Positions 15,773-23,705 of a stretch of 23,739 nt of DNA are shown one piece after another. This DNA is from Fibrobacter sp. UBA1765 (GTDB lineage Bacteria > Fibrobacterota > Fibrobacteria > Fibrobacterales > Fibrobacteraceae). Below the pieces are notes generated by a model. The model made no database searches and had not been told where the DNA came from. It saw only the letters and a program-made list of their open reading frames with translations. The DNA lies in NCBI GenBank assembly GCA_002314675.1, contig DCGZ01000096.1, forward strand, positions 1-23,739, in the 5' to 3' direction. The translations under genes and the position numbers were made by a program. Every line of letters begins with the position of its first letter. Positions within the stretch are counted from its first letter, which is position 1.

Positions 15773-15801
15773 CAAGGGGCAAGCCTCCTTGGATGTTTTT
15801 T
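15773..15801 (+). terminator. Rho-independent terminator after the SprT-like gene
   Basis: Stem CAAGG with inner GG, loop CAAG, CC, one bulged T, then CCTTG, followed a few bases later by six T (15796-15801). It ends the YkgJ-SprT unit before psd. Confidence 0.65.
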
Positions 15802-15831
15802 ATTTAAAAATTCTATATTAGTTTTTGAATA

Positions 15832-15836
15832 GAAGG
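15832..15836 (+). promoter_or_regulatory. Ribosome binding site deciding the psd start
   Basis: GAAGG lies 9 bases before the ATG at 15846. A TTG at 15825 in the same frame would place this site inside the gene, so ATG 15846 is preferred. Upstream, AAAAATTCTATATT (15806-15819) is a possible promoter element. Confidence 0.7.
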
Positions 15837-15845
15837 AAAATTTTT

Positions 15846-16688
15846 ATGAATACTGCATTTTATGTTTTTATGAAGCTTTTGCCAAAGTGCACTGTGTCTC
15901 GTATTTTTGGTGAATTTACGCGTTTAAAGCTTCCTGTAATTAGCAAGGCTGCAAAGAAGTGGTTTGCTTCGCATTATAAACTCAACATGAGTGAATCGGA
16001 ATATCCGCTTGAACATTACGCAAACATTGGCGAATTGTTTATTCGACATTTAATGCCTGGTGCACGCCCTATTGCAGATGCTACAGTTGTAAGCCCTGTA
16101 GATGGCGTGCTTTCGCAGACAGGTGTGAATTCCCAGATGATTCAGGCAAAGGGCAAGACTTATACCCTTGATTCTCTTTTGCGTAATGATTACCTGGCTC
16201 GCAATTTTGAAGGCGGCGTTTGGGGCACGATTTACCTTGCTCCGTTCAACTACCATCGCATTCATACTCCGATTTCAGGAAAGGTTCTTGGTGCATACTA
16301 TTGTCCGGGTAACTTGTGGCCGGTGAATGTTGGAAGCGTGAATCGCGTTGAAGGTCTATTCTGCATTAATGAACGCTTGATTACACACCTTGATTGTGGC
16401 GATGGTGCCGAAATGCTTGTTGTGAAGGTCGGTGCTACAAATGTTGGCCGCATAGCCGTTGAATATACCGATGAACTTTTGACAAATGCCAAGAAGCTTT
16501 CAAAAGATGAACCGCGCTTGGATTGGAAGCCAAAGACTGAAATCAATCTAAAGAAGGGTGAAGAACTTGGCCGCTTCGAAATGGGCAGTACAGTGATTCT
16601 TGTTGCAAACAAGGTTCTTGCACAAAGGTGCCCAGGGCTCTTTAAGTCTCGTGTTGGCCAGGCTGTTAAGGTTGGTGAAGCTCTTTAA
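15846..16688 (+). CDS. psd: Phosphatidylserine decarboxylase proenzyme
   Basis: Membrane-associated enzyme of 280 residues making phosphatidylethanolamine from phosphatidylserine. The family triad is present: Asp in VVSPVDGVLS, His in YHRIHTPISGKV, and the self-cleavage site FEMGST, where Ser248 becomes the pyruvoyl group (LGST in the Escherichia coli enzyme). The length fits the classical bacterial form. The start is set by a GAAGG site. The next gene begins 5 bases after its stop. Confidence 0.94.
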   Translation: MNTAFYVFMKLLPKCTVSRIFGEFTRLKLPVISKAAKKWFASHYKLNMSESEYPLEHYANIGELFIRHLMPGARPIADATVVSPVDGVLSQTGVNSQMIQAKGKTYTLDSLLRNDYLARNFEGGVWGTIYLAPFNYHRIHTPISGKVLGAYYCPGNLWPVNVGSVNRVEGLFCINERLITHLDCGDGAEMLVVKVGATNVGRIAVEYTDELLTNAKKLSKDEPRLDWKPKTEINLKKGEELGRFEMGSTVILVANKVLAQRCPGLFKSRVGQAVKVGEAL

Positions 16689-16693
16689 CGCTT

Positions 16694-17497
16694 ATGCGTT
16701 GGGCTATTGATTACCCGTTAGAATCTAAGGCATCTATTGCCTTTGTTCAGGCACTTGCGAAGGTGCCTGATCCTGTTTTGCACATTTCTTTGGCACTCGA
16801 TACTTCGGAAGAACGCATTGCGTGGACAATCCTTGGTACGGCATTGTTCCAAGATTTGAACTATTCTGAATTTAATTCGCTTTTTTCAACTCTTGCAAAA
16901 AAATTCCCTGGAGATTCCCTTTGGAAGTTGCCAGTTCCTCGTGAAGATGAATTGCGTGCAGTTCTTGTAGAAGTGCTTGGAAAAAAGGTTTGGAGCCTTG
17001 CTGAAAATTTCCCTGGAATCTTTTGGAGTGTTGGCAATTTTGTAAGGCGACATGCCCCATTGGATCAATGGATTTCTAGCCGTGATGTTACTGAGATTTG
17101 GCGTGATCTCGGAGAAATCTATTTTATGGGCAAGGGTGCTAGCAGACCCAAGGTTTGTGCAGCCATTTATAGAATTGTTTCGCAGCCACCATTTGGTTTA
17201 GGCATTGCTGCAAAGTCATATTCCAAGAATTTGTCATTACCGGTTACAATGGGCTTAAGGCGATTCCTGGCTTTTATTGGCCCTGGCAAAGGCAAGGATT
17301 TTGCAAATATGACTCAAGTCCAAAAACAGCGTATGGCTCAAAGTTTTTACAGATTTGCTTGCCCAGAAAATCCGGTTATCGCAATGCATGCGTACCAGTT
17401 CTTTTTAGAAAATGGCAAAAAGGAATTCATTTGTCGTTCTGTAACGGACAAATGCAAAAAATGTCCATTGCGTGAATTTTGTAATGAAGCTTGTTGA
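16694..17497 (+). CDS. Uncharacterised protein with endonuclease III-type 4Fe-4S motif
   Basis: Protein of 267 residues, mostly helical. The C-terminus carries Cys247, Cys254, Cys257 and Cys263, spacing C-x6-C-x2-C-x5-C, exactly that of the 4Fe-4S cluster loop of endonuclease III and MutY; a final Cys267 follows. I could not find the usual helix-hairpin-helix with its catalytic Lys and Asp (LPGVGxKTA type); the nearest segment is RRFLAFIGPGKGKDF at about 189-203. It may therefore be a divergent DNA glycosylase-fold protein or a non-catalytic relative. It is close behind psd and probably co-transcribed, although no functional link is clear. Confidence 0.72.
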   Translation: MRWAIDYPLESKASIAFVQALAKVPDPVLHISLALDTSEERIAWTILGTALFQDLNYSEFNSLFSTLAKKFPGDSLWKLPVPREDELRAVLVEVLGKKVWSLAENFPGIFWSVGNFVRRHAPLDQWISSRDVTEIWRDLGEIYFMGKGASRPKVCAAIYRIVSQPPFGLGIAAKSYSKNLSLPVTMGLRRFLAFIGPGKGKDFANMTQVQKQRMAQSFYRFACPENPVIAMHAYQFFLENGKKEFICRSVTDKCKKCPLREFCNEAC

Positions 17498-17500
17498 CAA

Positions 17501-17519
17501 TGAAAATTTTATATTTTCA
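17501..17519. repeat. Inverted repeat upstream of the amino acid transporter operon
   Basis: TGAAAAT and ATTTTCA separated by TTTAT. A consensus -35 TTGACA lies at 17494-17499, but the hexamer 17 bases on (TCAAAT) is a poor -10; TATATT at 17510-17515 lies within the repeat. It may be an operator or a promoter-linked element for 17547-20190. Confidence 0.4.
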
Positions 17520-17546
17520 AATAGTCGTTTATAGAGATTCTGACTG

Positions 17547-17948
17547 ATGGTAAAAAAATTATTCTTGTTTATTTTTGCAATCGCCATAGCTCTTGCTTAT
17601 GCGGATGAAAAAAAACAGATTGTGGACTTTATTTATGATATGGTTGAAAATCAGCGTTTTCATAATGATGATTTCTTAAAGGAACATTGCTCTGAAAAGG
17701 TCCTAAAAAAATTGGCCGATCATTATGATTATATATGTGACGGAGTATGTTATGCTGGTTGGGAATTGCGAGTCGGGTTAAATGATTTTAATTCCATTAA
17801 AGTTGGCGAGGTAAAGGATGAAGGAGATGGTTGGTATTCTTATGTAGTTCATGAAGACCAGGAAAAGGCTTCTTTTAAAATACATGCACATGTTTTTTCG
17901 GGAAAAGTTGTCATTTTTGATTATAAAAAGGAATATTTAAAGAAATGA
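17547..17948 (+). CDS. Small secreted protein, family not recognised
   Basis: Protein of 133 residues with signal peptide MVKKLFLFIFAIAIALAYA, cleaved before DEKK. The mature domain of about 114 residues is acidic and aromatic with two close Cys (YICDGVCYAGWELRV) and a strand-rich second half, somewhat like small NTF2-like or DUF3828-like periplasmic proteins; this is only a guess. Its stop overlaps the transporter start by 4 bases (ATGA). It is markedly AT-rich (20 of 60 G+C in 17641-17700, counted by hand) compared with the gene after it (33 of 60 in 18001-18060). Confidence 0.7.
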   Translation: MVKKLFLFIFAIAIALAYADEKKQIVDFIYDMVENQRFHNDDFLKEHCSEKVLKKLADHYDYICDGVCYAGWELRVGLNDFNSIKVGEVKDEGDGWYSYVVHEDQEKASFKIHAHVFSGKVVIFDYKKEYLKK

Positions 17949-19435
17949 TCAAGAGAATGTTTTCACTACTGTCCTTACTGATTTTTATGTTGGCCTTTGT
18001 TGGCTGTAACGAGGGTGACTCGTCTGCAAACAAGGTCTACAAGGTTTCCGACCTGGGCCACAAGAAGGTGGGTGTGCAGATTGGTAACACCGCCGATATT
18101 TACGCCTCTGAATATGGTGGCGATACCGCAAAGATCGATGTGGAACGCTACACGAAGCTCGCTGACGCGGTTCAGGCTTTGAAGCAGGGTAAGATTGACG
18201 CGGTGCTTCTGGATGACCAGCCGGCTATTTACTTCGTGAAGCAGAATCCTACGCTGCGGGTTTTGGACGAAGCTTTCGTGGAAGAGACTTATGCGGGTGT
18301 GATCGCCAAGGGTAACGAAGGCCTCTTGGATACCTTCAACCTGGCGCTGAAGGAAATGCACGAGAATGGCATTTTCGATTCCTTGATGAACACTTACATC
18401 AACGGCACAGGCTCTTATCATTACGTCCAGAAGGTGAAGAATGGCGAACATCTGGTGCTGGCGACCAACGCACAGTTTCCGCCTTATGAATATCACGAAG
18501 GTGAATACATCGTTGGCTTGGAAATAGAGCTGGCTTACTACTTGGCCGACAAGATGGGTCGTGTGCTGGAAATCCAGGACATTGAATTTGACGCTGTGAT
18601 TAACGCAGTAAGTTCCGGCAAAGCTGACCTTGGCCTTGCTGGCTTTACCGTTACGGAAGAACGCAAGAAGTCCATCAACTTCACCGACAACCTGGTGGAT
18701 AACCGCGTGGTAGTTTTAATCCGTACCGGAGAAAAGGAGGCTTCCGCCGAAACTTTCACCGAAAAGTTCCACAAGAATTTCATTAAGGATAACCGCTGGA
18801 AGTACATTGCCGAAGGTCTTTGCAATACTTTGATTATTGCGGTTTGCGCCGCATTGCTTGGAATCTTCCTTGGATTCCTGGTGGCCATGGTTCGCGTGGG
18901 TAATGAATATAATGGCAAGTATAAGATAACCAACTGGATTTGCAAGGCTTATCTTGCAATCATCCGCGGAACTCCGATGATGGTCCAGTTGTTGATTATC
19001 TACTACATCGTTTTCTCTTCCGTGAACATCAACAAATTGCTGGTAGCCATTATCGCTTTCGGTATTAACTCTGGTGCCTATGTTTCTGAAATAATTCGTG
19101 GTGGAATCAAGGCTGTGGATCCGGGGCAGATTGAAGCAGGCCGCAGCCTTGGCCTCAAGTTCAAGACAGTGATGGTCAATGTGGTTTACCCGCAGGCTTT
19201 CAAAAATTCTTTGCCGGCACTTACAAATGAGTTTATATCTCTCATTAAGGAAACATCCATTTGCGGTTATATTGGCTTGACCGATTTGACTCGTGGTGGT
19301 GACATTATTCGAAGTCTTACTTATGAAGCCATGTTCCCGTTGATTTCTGTGGCTATTGTTTACTTCATTATCGTTGCAGGCCTTTCTACCTGCGTGGCTC
19401 GTCTTGAAAAGAAACTTAAGAAGAACGAGCGTTAA
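17945..19435 (+). CDS. Polar amino acid ABC transporter: permuted binding domain fused to permease
   Basis: Protein of 496 residues. A lipoprotein-like signal ends at FVGC (Cys21). Residues about 34-155 match the second half of a GlnH-type binding protein (VSDLGHKKVGVQIG, DAVLLDDQPAIYF, ending ENGIFDSLMNTYI). Residues about 168-260 match the first half (LVLATNAQFPPYEYHEGEY, then FTVTEERKKSINFTD). The order is thus the reverse of normal: a circular permutation. Ligand residues seem kept: Arg240 in TEER and Asp91 in DDQP. Residues about 284-490 are a HisM/GlnP-type permease with YLAIIRGTPMMVQLL and the EAA loop EIIRGGIKAVDPGQIEAGRS. It would import a polar amino acid using the ATPase encoded 11 bases on. 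Confidence 0.88.
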   Translation: MIKRMFSLLSLLIFMLAFVGCNEGDSSANKVYKVSDLGHKKVGVQIGNTADIYASEYGGDTAKIDVERYTKLADAVQALKQGKIDAVLLDDQPAIYFVKQNPTLRVLDEAFVEETYAGVIAKGNEGLLDTFNLALKEMHENGIFDSLMNTYINGTGSYHYVQKVKNGEHLVLATNAQFPPYEYHEGEYIVGLEIELAYYLADKMGRVLEIQDIEFDAVINAVSSGKADLGLAGFTVTEERKKSINFTDNLVDNRVVVLIRTGEKEASAETFTEKFHKNFIKDNRWKYIAEGLCNTLIIAVCAALLGIFLGFLVAMVRVGNEYNGKYKITNWICKAYLAIIRGTPMMVQLLIIYYIVFSSVNINKLLVAIIAFGINSGAYVSEIIRGGIKAVDPGQIEAGRSLGLKFKTVMVNVVYPQAFKNSLPALTNEFISLIKETSICGYIGLTDLTRGGDIIRSLTYEAMFPLISVAIVYFIIVAGLSTCVARLEKKLKKNER

Positions 19436-19440
19436 GGAGG
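19434..19440 (+). promoter_or_regulatory. Strong Shine-Dalgarno of the amino acid transporter ATPase gene
   Basis: AAGGAGG, 6 bases before the ATG at 19447, overlapping the upstream stop codon. It is the closest match to the full consensus in the window and suggests high expression of the ATPase. Confidence 0.85.
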
Positions 19441-19446
19441 AATGTC

Positions 19447-20190
19447 ATGAGTGAAAAGCAAGTAATGATCGAAGTAAAAAATCTTTGCAAGTCTTACGAT
19501 GATAAGCAAATTTTGAAAGGCATTAATGCTGAATTTTACAAGGGTGACGTTGTAGCGATTATCGGTCCTTCGGGTTGCGGAAAGTCAACTTTCCTACGCA
19601 TGTTGAACCTTATGGAACTGCCTACAAGCGGTGATATTTTGTTGGATGGCAAAAGCATTTTGGCGAAGGATGTTTATAGACCGACAATCCGAGCTCGTGT
19701 TGGCATGGTGTTTCAGCAGTTCAATTTGTTCAAGAACATGACAGCGCTCAAGAATGTGATGTTTGCTCCTGTAAAGCTAGGCTTAATGACTAAGGCTGAA
19801 GGCGAAAAGCGTGCTAGGGAACTTTTGCAGCGTGTAGGCCTTGCGGATCGAACAGATCATTACCCGGCACAGCTTTCTGGCGGCCAGCAGCAGCGTGTGG
19901 CTATTGCTCGTACAACAGCCATGAATCCGGATGTTATACTGTTTGATGAACCAACAAGTGCATTGGACCCAGAAATGGTTGGCGAAGTTCTGAAGATTAT
20001 GAAGGATCTTGCCTTGTCTGGCATGACCATGCTGGTGGTGACCCACGAAATGGGCTTTGCCCGCGAGGTGGCAAACCGTGTGCTGTTCTTTGCCGATGGC
20101 GTCATCAAGGAACAGGGAACTCCCGAGGAAATCTTTGATCATCCGAAAGATGACCGCTTGAAGGACTTTTTGGCTGCTATCAAGAAGTAA
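19447..20190 (+). CDS. glnQ: Polar amino acid ABC transporter ATP-binding protein
   Basis: Cytoplasmic ATPase of 247 residues, full length for the HisP/GlnQ family. Walker A GPSGCGKST (about 39-47), Q-loop VFQQFNLFKNMTAL, signature LSGGQQQRVAIART, Walker B and D-loop VILFDEPTSALDPE, H-loop VVTHEMGFAREVA. It pairs with the fused binding protein-permease directly upstream. The symbol is a family label; glutamine specificity is not shown. Confidence 0.92.
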   Translation: MSEKQVMIEVKNLCKSYDDKQILKGINAEFYKGDVVAIIGPSGCGKSTFLRMLNLMELPTSGDILLDGKSILAKDVYRPTIRARVGMVFQQFNLFKNMTALKNVMFAPVKLGLMTKAEGEKRARELLQRVGLADRTDHYPAQLSGGQQQRVAIARTTAMNPDVILFDEPTSALDPEMVGEVLKIMKDLALSGMTMLVVTHEMGFAREVANRVLFFADGVIKEQGTPEEIFDHPKDDRLKDFLAAIKK

Positions 20191-20212
20191 AAAATTGGAT
20201 CGCAAAAAAAAT

Positions 20213-20235
20213 GGGTCGCTGGTGCGGCCCTTTTT
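20213..20235. terminator. Bidirectional rho-independent terminator
   Basis: GGGTCGC, loop TGGT, GCGGCCC (one G-T pair), followed by five T for the plus-strand operon. A run of eight A on the other side (20204-20211) gives a T-run for the convergent minus-strand protease gene. Confidence 0.85.
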
Positions 20236-20256
20236 AATGTTCTTTGAATTGGAGAT

Positions 20257-22212
20257 TTAACGGATTCGAATGACGGATTGGCGCAGTGCCTTTCCGTTTT
20301 TTGTTACGCGCATTAGGTAGACTCCGGCATGTTTCGGTACAGCCTTTAGAATGTTACCGTTCATGTCAAAATACTGCACTGTTGTTTTAGAAAGATCTAA
20401 TTCAATGTTTGGTGCAAAAATCTGGATGCTGTTTTCAACTTCGCTAGAAGAACTTTCGGCTATTTCGCTGCTTGAACTGGTTTCTTCAACCTTGCTGCTA
20501 GAGCTTTCTTCGGTATTACCAGGAATCGTTATGCTGATTATAAAGGTTACCTGCTTGTTTTTATAAACGAGTGCTTGTTTTACGGTGAACTTGTCGCCCG
20601 CTTTCACCTTGCCTGGCATGTGGCCGATTTTAGTGGTCGTTGTTTTTAGGTCAACGTTAGAGAAAAGTATGCTTGTACCACTCGGGTTCCAGGCTGTTAC
20701 TGCTCCCTTGGAATCGAACCAGTGGCCGGTTCCTTCGCCTGTTGTGTTGCTGTTCAAGGAGCCGTCCGGTTCTACGGCGTAGAAACTTGCCTTTGTTGCA
20801 ATTTCGCTTTGTGCAATGCCGAGCGCTTTGGCTACATTCTCGCCTTGCAAGTCAAGAGTGATTGGGGCGTAGTTATCACTGATTGGCAAGTTGGCTGTAA
20901 GTGTAATGTTTGTTTCTACAAAAGGTTCTGCTTTGTAATCGGTGCAATCGCCACCTAGGCAAAAACTGAGCGTGTTTCCGTTGACGCTTACGTTTGTAAA
21001 ATTCAAGCCTGTTTCTGTACCTTTGTACCAGCGGATTGCGGGGTAGAGTGCATCGGAGAATGCAGTGTAGGTTCCGCTGAAGAATGCTCCAGCGCGGCTT
21101 CCTGGGCTTGGCCATTGGTCATTTTCAGGGTCGGTGGCGTTCCCCTTGGAATCCGCGTGAACAATTCTGAGACCTAGAGCATTGGCTGCAGAATTTGCTC
21201 CGATAGAAAAATCGTAATGCTGCATCAAGATGCCACTACCCCTCAAAACGGCATTTCGTCCGGTGTTCTTTACGTAAGACCATACAAGGCCTTCTTGCGT
21301 TGGACGGTTTGGATTTTTTAGGCGGTAGCATTTTTCGCCTGGTTCCGTAGTCATTTTGCCGAGGTCTTCTGCGGTAACATCTTCAAACGGAATCCAGCCT
21401 TGGTCTGCACGGTAAAAGTCGTTGATTGCTACTGGATTCCAGTCGTTGGGTCGGTTGCCCATAGTGCAATAATCGCCGTACCAGTAAAGGTCGGGCCATC
21501 CAAAGATCATGTGACCATTTTCGTGAATGAATACGTAAATGGAAAACTTGCCCGGCATGTCGGTCATCTGGTGCTTTTGCAAGCGAACTCCATCGCGAGT
21601 TTCGCTCGACCAGCCGGCGTGCGGCCAAAGCCCTTGTTCCCGTTCTACCCCAGGACCTGCGTACACAATATTGATTGCTTCGGTGATGCCGTCATGGTCG
21701 TTGTCGTAACGGGAGTAATCTACCTGTGCATCGAAATATTCGAAAATTTCTTTTACCAGGATATCTGAGCCGGCGTATTTATTATCGGGTAAGATGTAGG
21801 ATTCGTAATAGGATTTTGGGTATTTGGCACGATACCAACCAAATACTTCGTTGGTAACGTCAAGCTGGCCGTTGGAAACATCCAGATAGTAGTCACGAAC
21901 TGAGCCCTGGCATCCATCGCGATTGAAACCTTCCTTGTTTAGCCAGTCAAAAATTTCTTCCTTGGTTACTGGAGCTGGCTGATCGGAAAAATCAACAAGG
22001 AGCGTGAGTCCGTAAATTTTGCCTTTTGGTGCTGAATAGTGGCTGACTTCCTTTGGGAAGGCGGACATGATTTTTTTTGCGCCTCGTGAGTTGTCAAATT
22101 TCGTGATGGCTTCGCTTGGCCATGCCTGCACACGTTTGCCATTGTACACAATGTCTGCAAAAGTTGTGCTTGAAAGTATTAAAAATAAGCAAGTAAAAAT
22201 CAATTTTTTCAT
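20257..22212 (-). CDS. Secreted M6-family metalloprotease with Ser-rich linker and sorting-like tail
   Basis: Protein of 651 residues. Signal peptide MKKLIFTCLFLILSSTTFA. The catalytic domain (about 60-420) has IHENGHMIFGWPDLY: HExxH at His230, Glu231, His234 with PDLY following, the form seen in immune inhibitor A-like M6 proteases. Then comes a beta-rich domain (about 430-560), a linker of Ser and Glu repeats (about 565-595, with blocks such as SSSSEIAESSSSEVEN), and a C-terminal tail with YFDMNGNILKAVP and GVYLMRVTKNGKALRQSV, like the type IX secretion sorting domain. It is probably exported to the surface or medium to degrade protein. Confidence 0.87.
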   Translation of the reverse strand: MKKLIFTCLFLILSSTTFADIVYNGKRVQAWPSEAITKFDNSRGAKKIMSAFPKEVSHYSAPKGKIYGLTLLVDFSDQPAPVTKEEIFDWLNKEGFNRDGCQGSVRDYYLDVSNGQLDVTNEVFGWYRAKYPKSYYESYILPDNKYAGSDILVKEIFEYFDAQVDYSRYDNDHDGITEAINIVYAGPGVEREQGLWPHAGWSSETRDGVRLQKHQMTDMPGKFSIYVFIHENGHMIFGWPDLYWYGDYCTMGNRPNDWNPVAINDFYRADQGWIPFEDVTAEDLGKMTTEPGEKCYRLKNPNRPTQEGLVWSYVKNTGRNAVLRGSGILMQHYDFSIGANSAANALGLRIVHADSKGNATDPENDQWPSPGSRAGAFFSGTYTAFSDALYPAIRWYKGTETGLNFTNVSVNGNTLSFCLGGDCTDYKAEPFVETNITLTANLPISDNYAPITLDLQGENVAKALGIAQSEIATKASFYAVEPDGSLNSNTTGEGTGHWFDSKGAVTAWNPSGTSILFSNVDLKTTTTKIGHMPGKVKAGDKFTVKQALVYKNKQVTFIISITIPGNTEESSSSKVEETSSSSEIAESSSSEVENSIQIFAPNIELDLSKTTVQYFDMNGNILKAVPKHAGVYLMRVTKNGKALRQSVIRIR

Positions 22213-22259
22213 AAATAAACCTTTTCACTAAATATACCCAAAAATATTAGAACTGTATA

Positions 22260-22287
22260 TAAAAAATGCCCCCATTATCGGGAGCAT
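22260..22287 (-). terminator. Rho-independent terminator after the carbonic anhydrase gene
   Basis: On the minus strand ATGCTCCC, loop GATAAT, GGGGGCAT (one G-T pair), then six T. It separates the carbonic anhydrase gene from the protease gene, so the two are separate transcripts. Confidence 0.85.
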
Positions 22288-22310
22288 CTAGAAATTTCGA
22301 TGCAAAATAC

Positions 22311-22850
22311 TTAAAGTGATTTAAGTGCGCCTGTTTCGGAATCCATGATGTATCCGCGAACGACAATGTCTTTTGGAACGAGCGGATGATTCATTACAAG
22401 GTCAACAGTTTCTAGAACAGCCGCTTCGGTATCTTCAAATCCATGAAGCCATGAATCCAGGTCAATGCCGCAATGGCGCATAAGGCTAATGTGTTCTTCG
22501 TCAATGCCGCGTTCTTTCATTAAGTGAAGCATTTCTTTTGCATCCATGCCTTGAACGCCGCAGCCTGTGTGGCCGATAATCATGATTTCGTTGACGCCAA
22601 GTTCGTAAATGGCAACCAGCAAGCTTCTGACGGTACTATCGAACGGATTTGTGATAGTGCCGCCGGCGTTCTTGATCATTTTGACATCGCCGTTCTTGAT
22701 GCCAAGTGCTGCAGGGAGCAATTCTACAAGGCGTGTATCCATGCAAGTTACGATGGCAATTTTTTTATCTGGGTATTTGCTTGTAGTAAATTTTTCATAG
22801 CCCTTGTTTGCAACAAATTCCTTGTTGTAGGCGAGCATTTCCTGGATCAT
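22311..22850 (-). CDS. Beta-class carbonic anhydrase
   Basis: Cytoplasmic zinc enzyme of 179 residues that interconverts carbon dioxide and bicarbonate. Zinc ligands Cys36, His94 and Cys97 lie in VTCMDTR and IIGHTGCG; the Asp38-Arg40 pair of the active site is intact. The middle segment MIKNAGGTITNPFDSTVRSL is typical of the short clade. Single gene with its own terminator, divergent from the nitroreductase gene. Bicarbonate supply for succinate-forming carboxylation would suit a rumen or gut anaerobe, which is inference. Confidence 0.92.
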   Translation of the reverse strand: MIQEMLAYNKEFVANKGYEKFTTSKYPDKKIAIVTCMDTRLVELLPAALGIKNGDVKMIKNAGGTITNPFDSTVRSLLVAIYELGVNEIMIIGHTGCGVQGMDAKEMLHLMKERGIDEEHISLMRHCGIDLDSWLHGFEDTEAAVLETVDLVMNHPLVPKDIVVRGYIMDSETGALKSL

Positions 22851-22993
22851 AAGTAAAACTCCGTGTTTTGAACGGCGGTAAAACTAGATAAAATCAAAAA
22901 AGAAAGTGAATGAATTCAAATAAAGAAATGCCCTAAGATTGGTATTTTTGTTATTTAGAATAATGCTATCTTTGAAGAAAAAGGAAATCTATT
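22851..22993. promoter_or_regulatory. Divergent promoter region, carbonic anhydrase and nitroreductase
   Basis: AT-rich 143-base spacer. On the plus strand TATCTTTG (22967-22974) fits the Bacteroidota -7 element TAnnTTTG, with a possible TTTG at 22947-22950, though the gap of 16 is shorter than the usual 19-21. AAAGGAA about 8 bases before the ATG at 22994 serves as the ribosome site. Confidence 0.35.
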
Positions 22994-23515
22994 ATGTCTT
23001 TTATTGATCTTGTAAAGTCCCGTTACAGCTGCCGCAAGTTTAGCGACCGTGCGGTAGAAACCGAAAAATTGAATGCTGTTCTTGAGGCGGGGCGCCTGGC
23101 TCCTACGGCCATGAACCATCAGCCCTTGAAAATTTTTGTGTTGAAGTCCGCCGAGGCTCTTGCCAAGATTCGCGGCATAACCCGCATGGCTTATAACGCT
23201 CCCGTGGTTCTAATGGTCTGTTACGACAAGGATCTATGCTACCGCGCCCTGAATTACAATGATGAACACGAATGCGGTGACATGGATGCAAGCATTGTGG
23301 CAACCACCATGATGATGCAGGCTACGGAGCTTGGGCTTAACACCCTGTGGGCCCGCGGCTTCAATGCGGTGGAAATCGCCCGCAGTTTTGAACTGCCCGA
23401 AAACCTGAAGGTGAGCTGCCTTTTGGATGTAGGCTATGCCGACCCTATCGAAGGTGGCCCCAGCCCCCGTCACACCGTCCGTAAGGAAATGGGCGAACTG
23501 GTGGAAGAACTTTGA
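22994..23515 (+). CDS. Nitroreductase-family FMN oxidoreductase
   Basis: Cytoplasmic flavoprotein of 173 residues. The N-terminal LVKSRYSCRKFSDRAV with the Arg-rich FMN-phosphate motif, APTAMNHQPLKIFVL, and DASIVATTMMMQATELGLNT are family hallmarks. The length fits the short nitroreductase type. Substrate unknown. Its G+C is clearly higher than that of its neighbours (38 of 60 in 23341-23400, counted by hand, against 30 of 60 in the carbonic anhydrase at 22441-22500), which could mean acquisition or strong codon selection. Confidence 0.9.
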   Translation: MSFIDLVKSRYSCRKFSDRAVETEKLNAVLEAGRLAPTAMNHQPLKIFVLKSAEALAKIRGITRMAYNAPVVLMVCYDKDLCYRALNYNDEHECGDMDASIVATTMMMQATELGLNTLWARGFNAVEIARSFELPENLKVSCLLDVGYADPIEGGPSPRHTVRKEMGELVEEL

Positions 23516-23553
23516 TTTACTGCAAATAAATCATTTTTTAGTAGAGTTGTCCT

Positions 23554-23590
23554 AACGTCTTGCTCATCAACGAGTTAGACGTTTTTTTTA
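23554..23590 (+). terminator. Rho-independent terminator after the nitroreductase gene
   Basis: AACGTCT and AGACGTT arms (23554-23560, 23577-23583) with an inner CTC/GAG pair, followed by eight T. Confidence 0.85.
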
Positions 23591-23705
23591 TAAAATTGGC
23601 ATTCGTTGTAGCTCTTTAGGTCAAAATAAAAAAAGCTTTTTTGTTTTTTTAATTTCTACATTTTACCCCGAAAACATAAATCGGGTTCGACCCAAAGGAT
23701 AAATC

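Noticed and set aside
15825..15845. A TTG start for psd seven codons upstream
   Set aside because: It would put the GAAGG ribosome site inside the gene, while the ATG at 15846 is well spaced from it.
17975..18496. A 173-codon open frame on the minus strand
   Set aside because: Antisense to the binding-domain region of the transporter, which has clear motifs.
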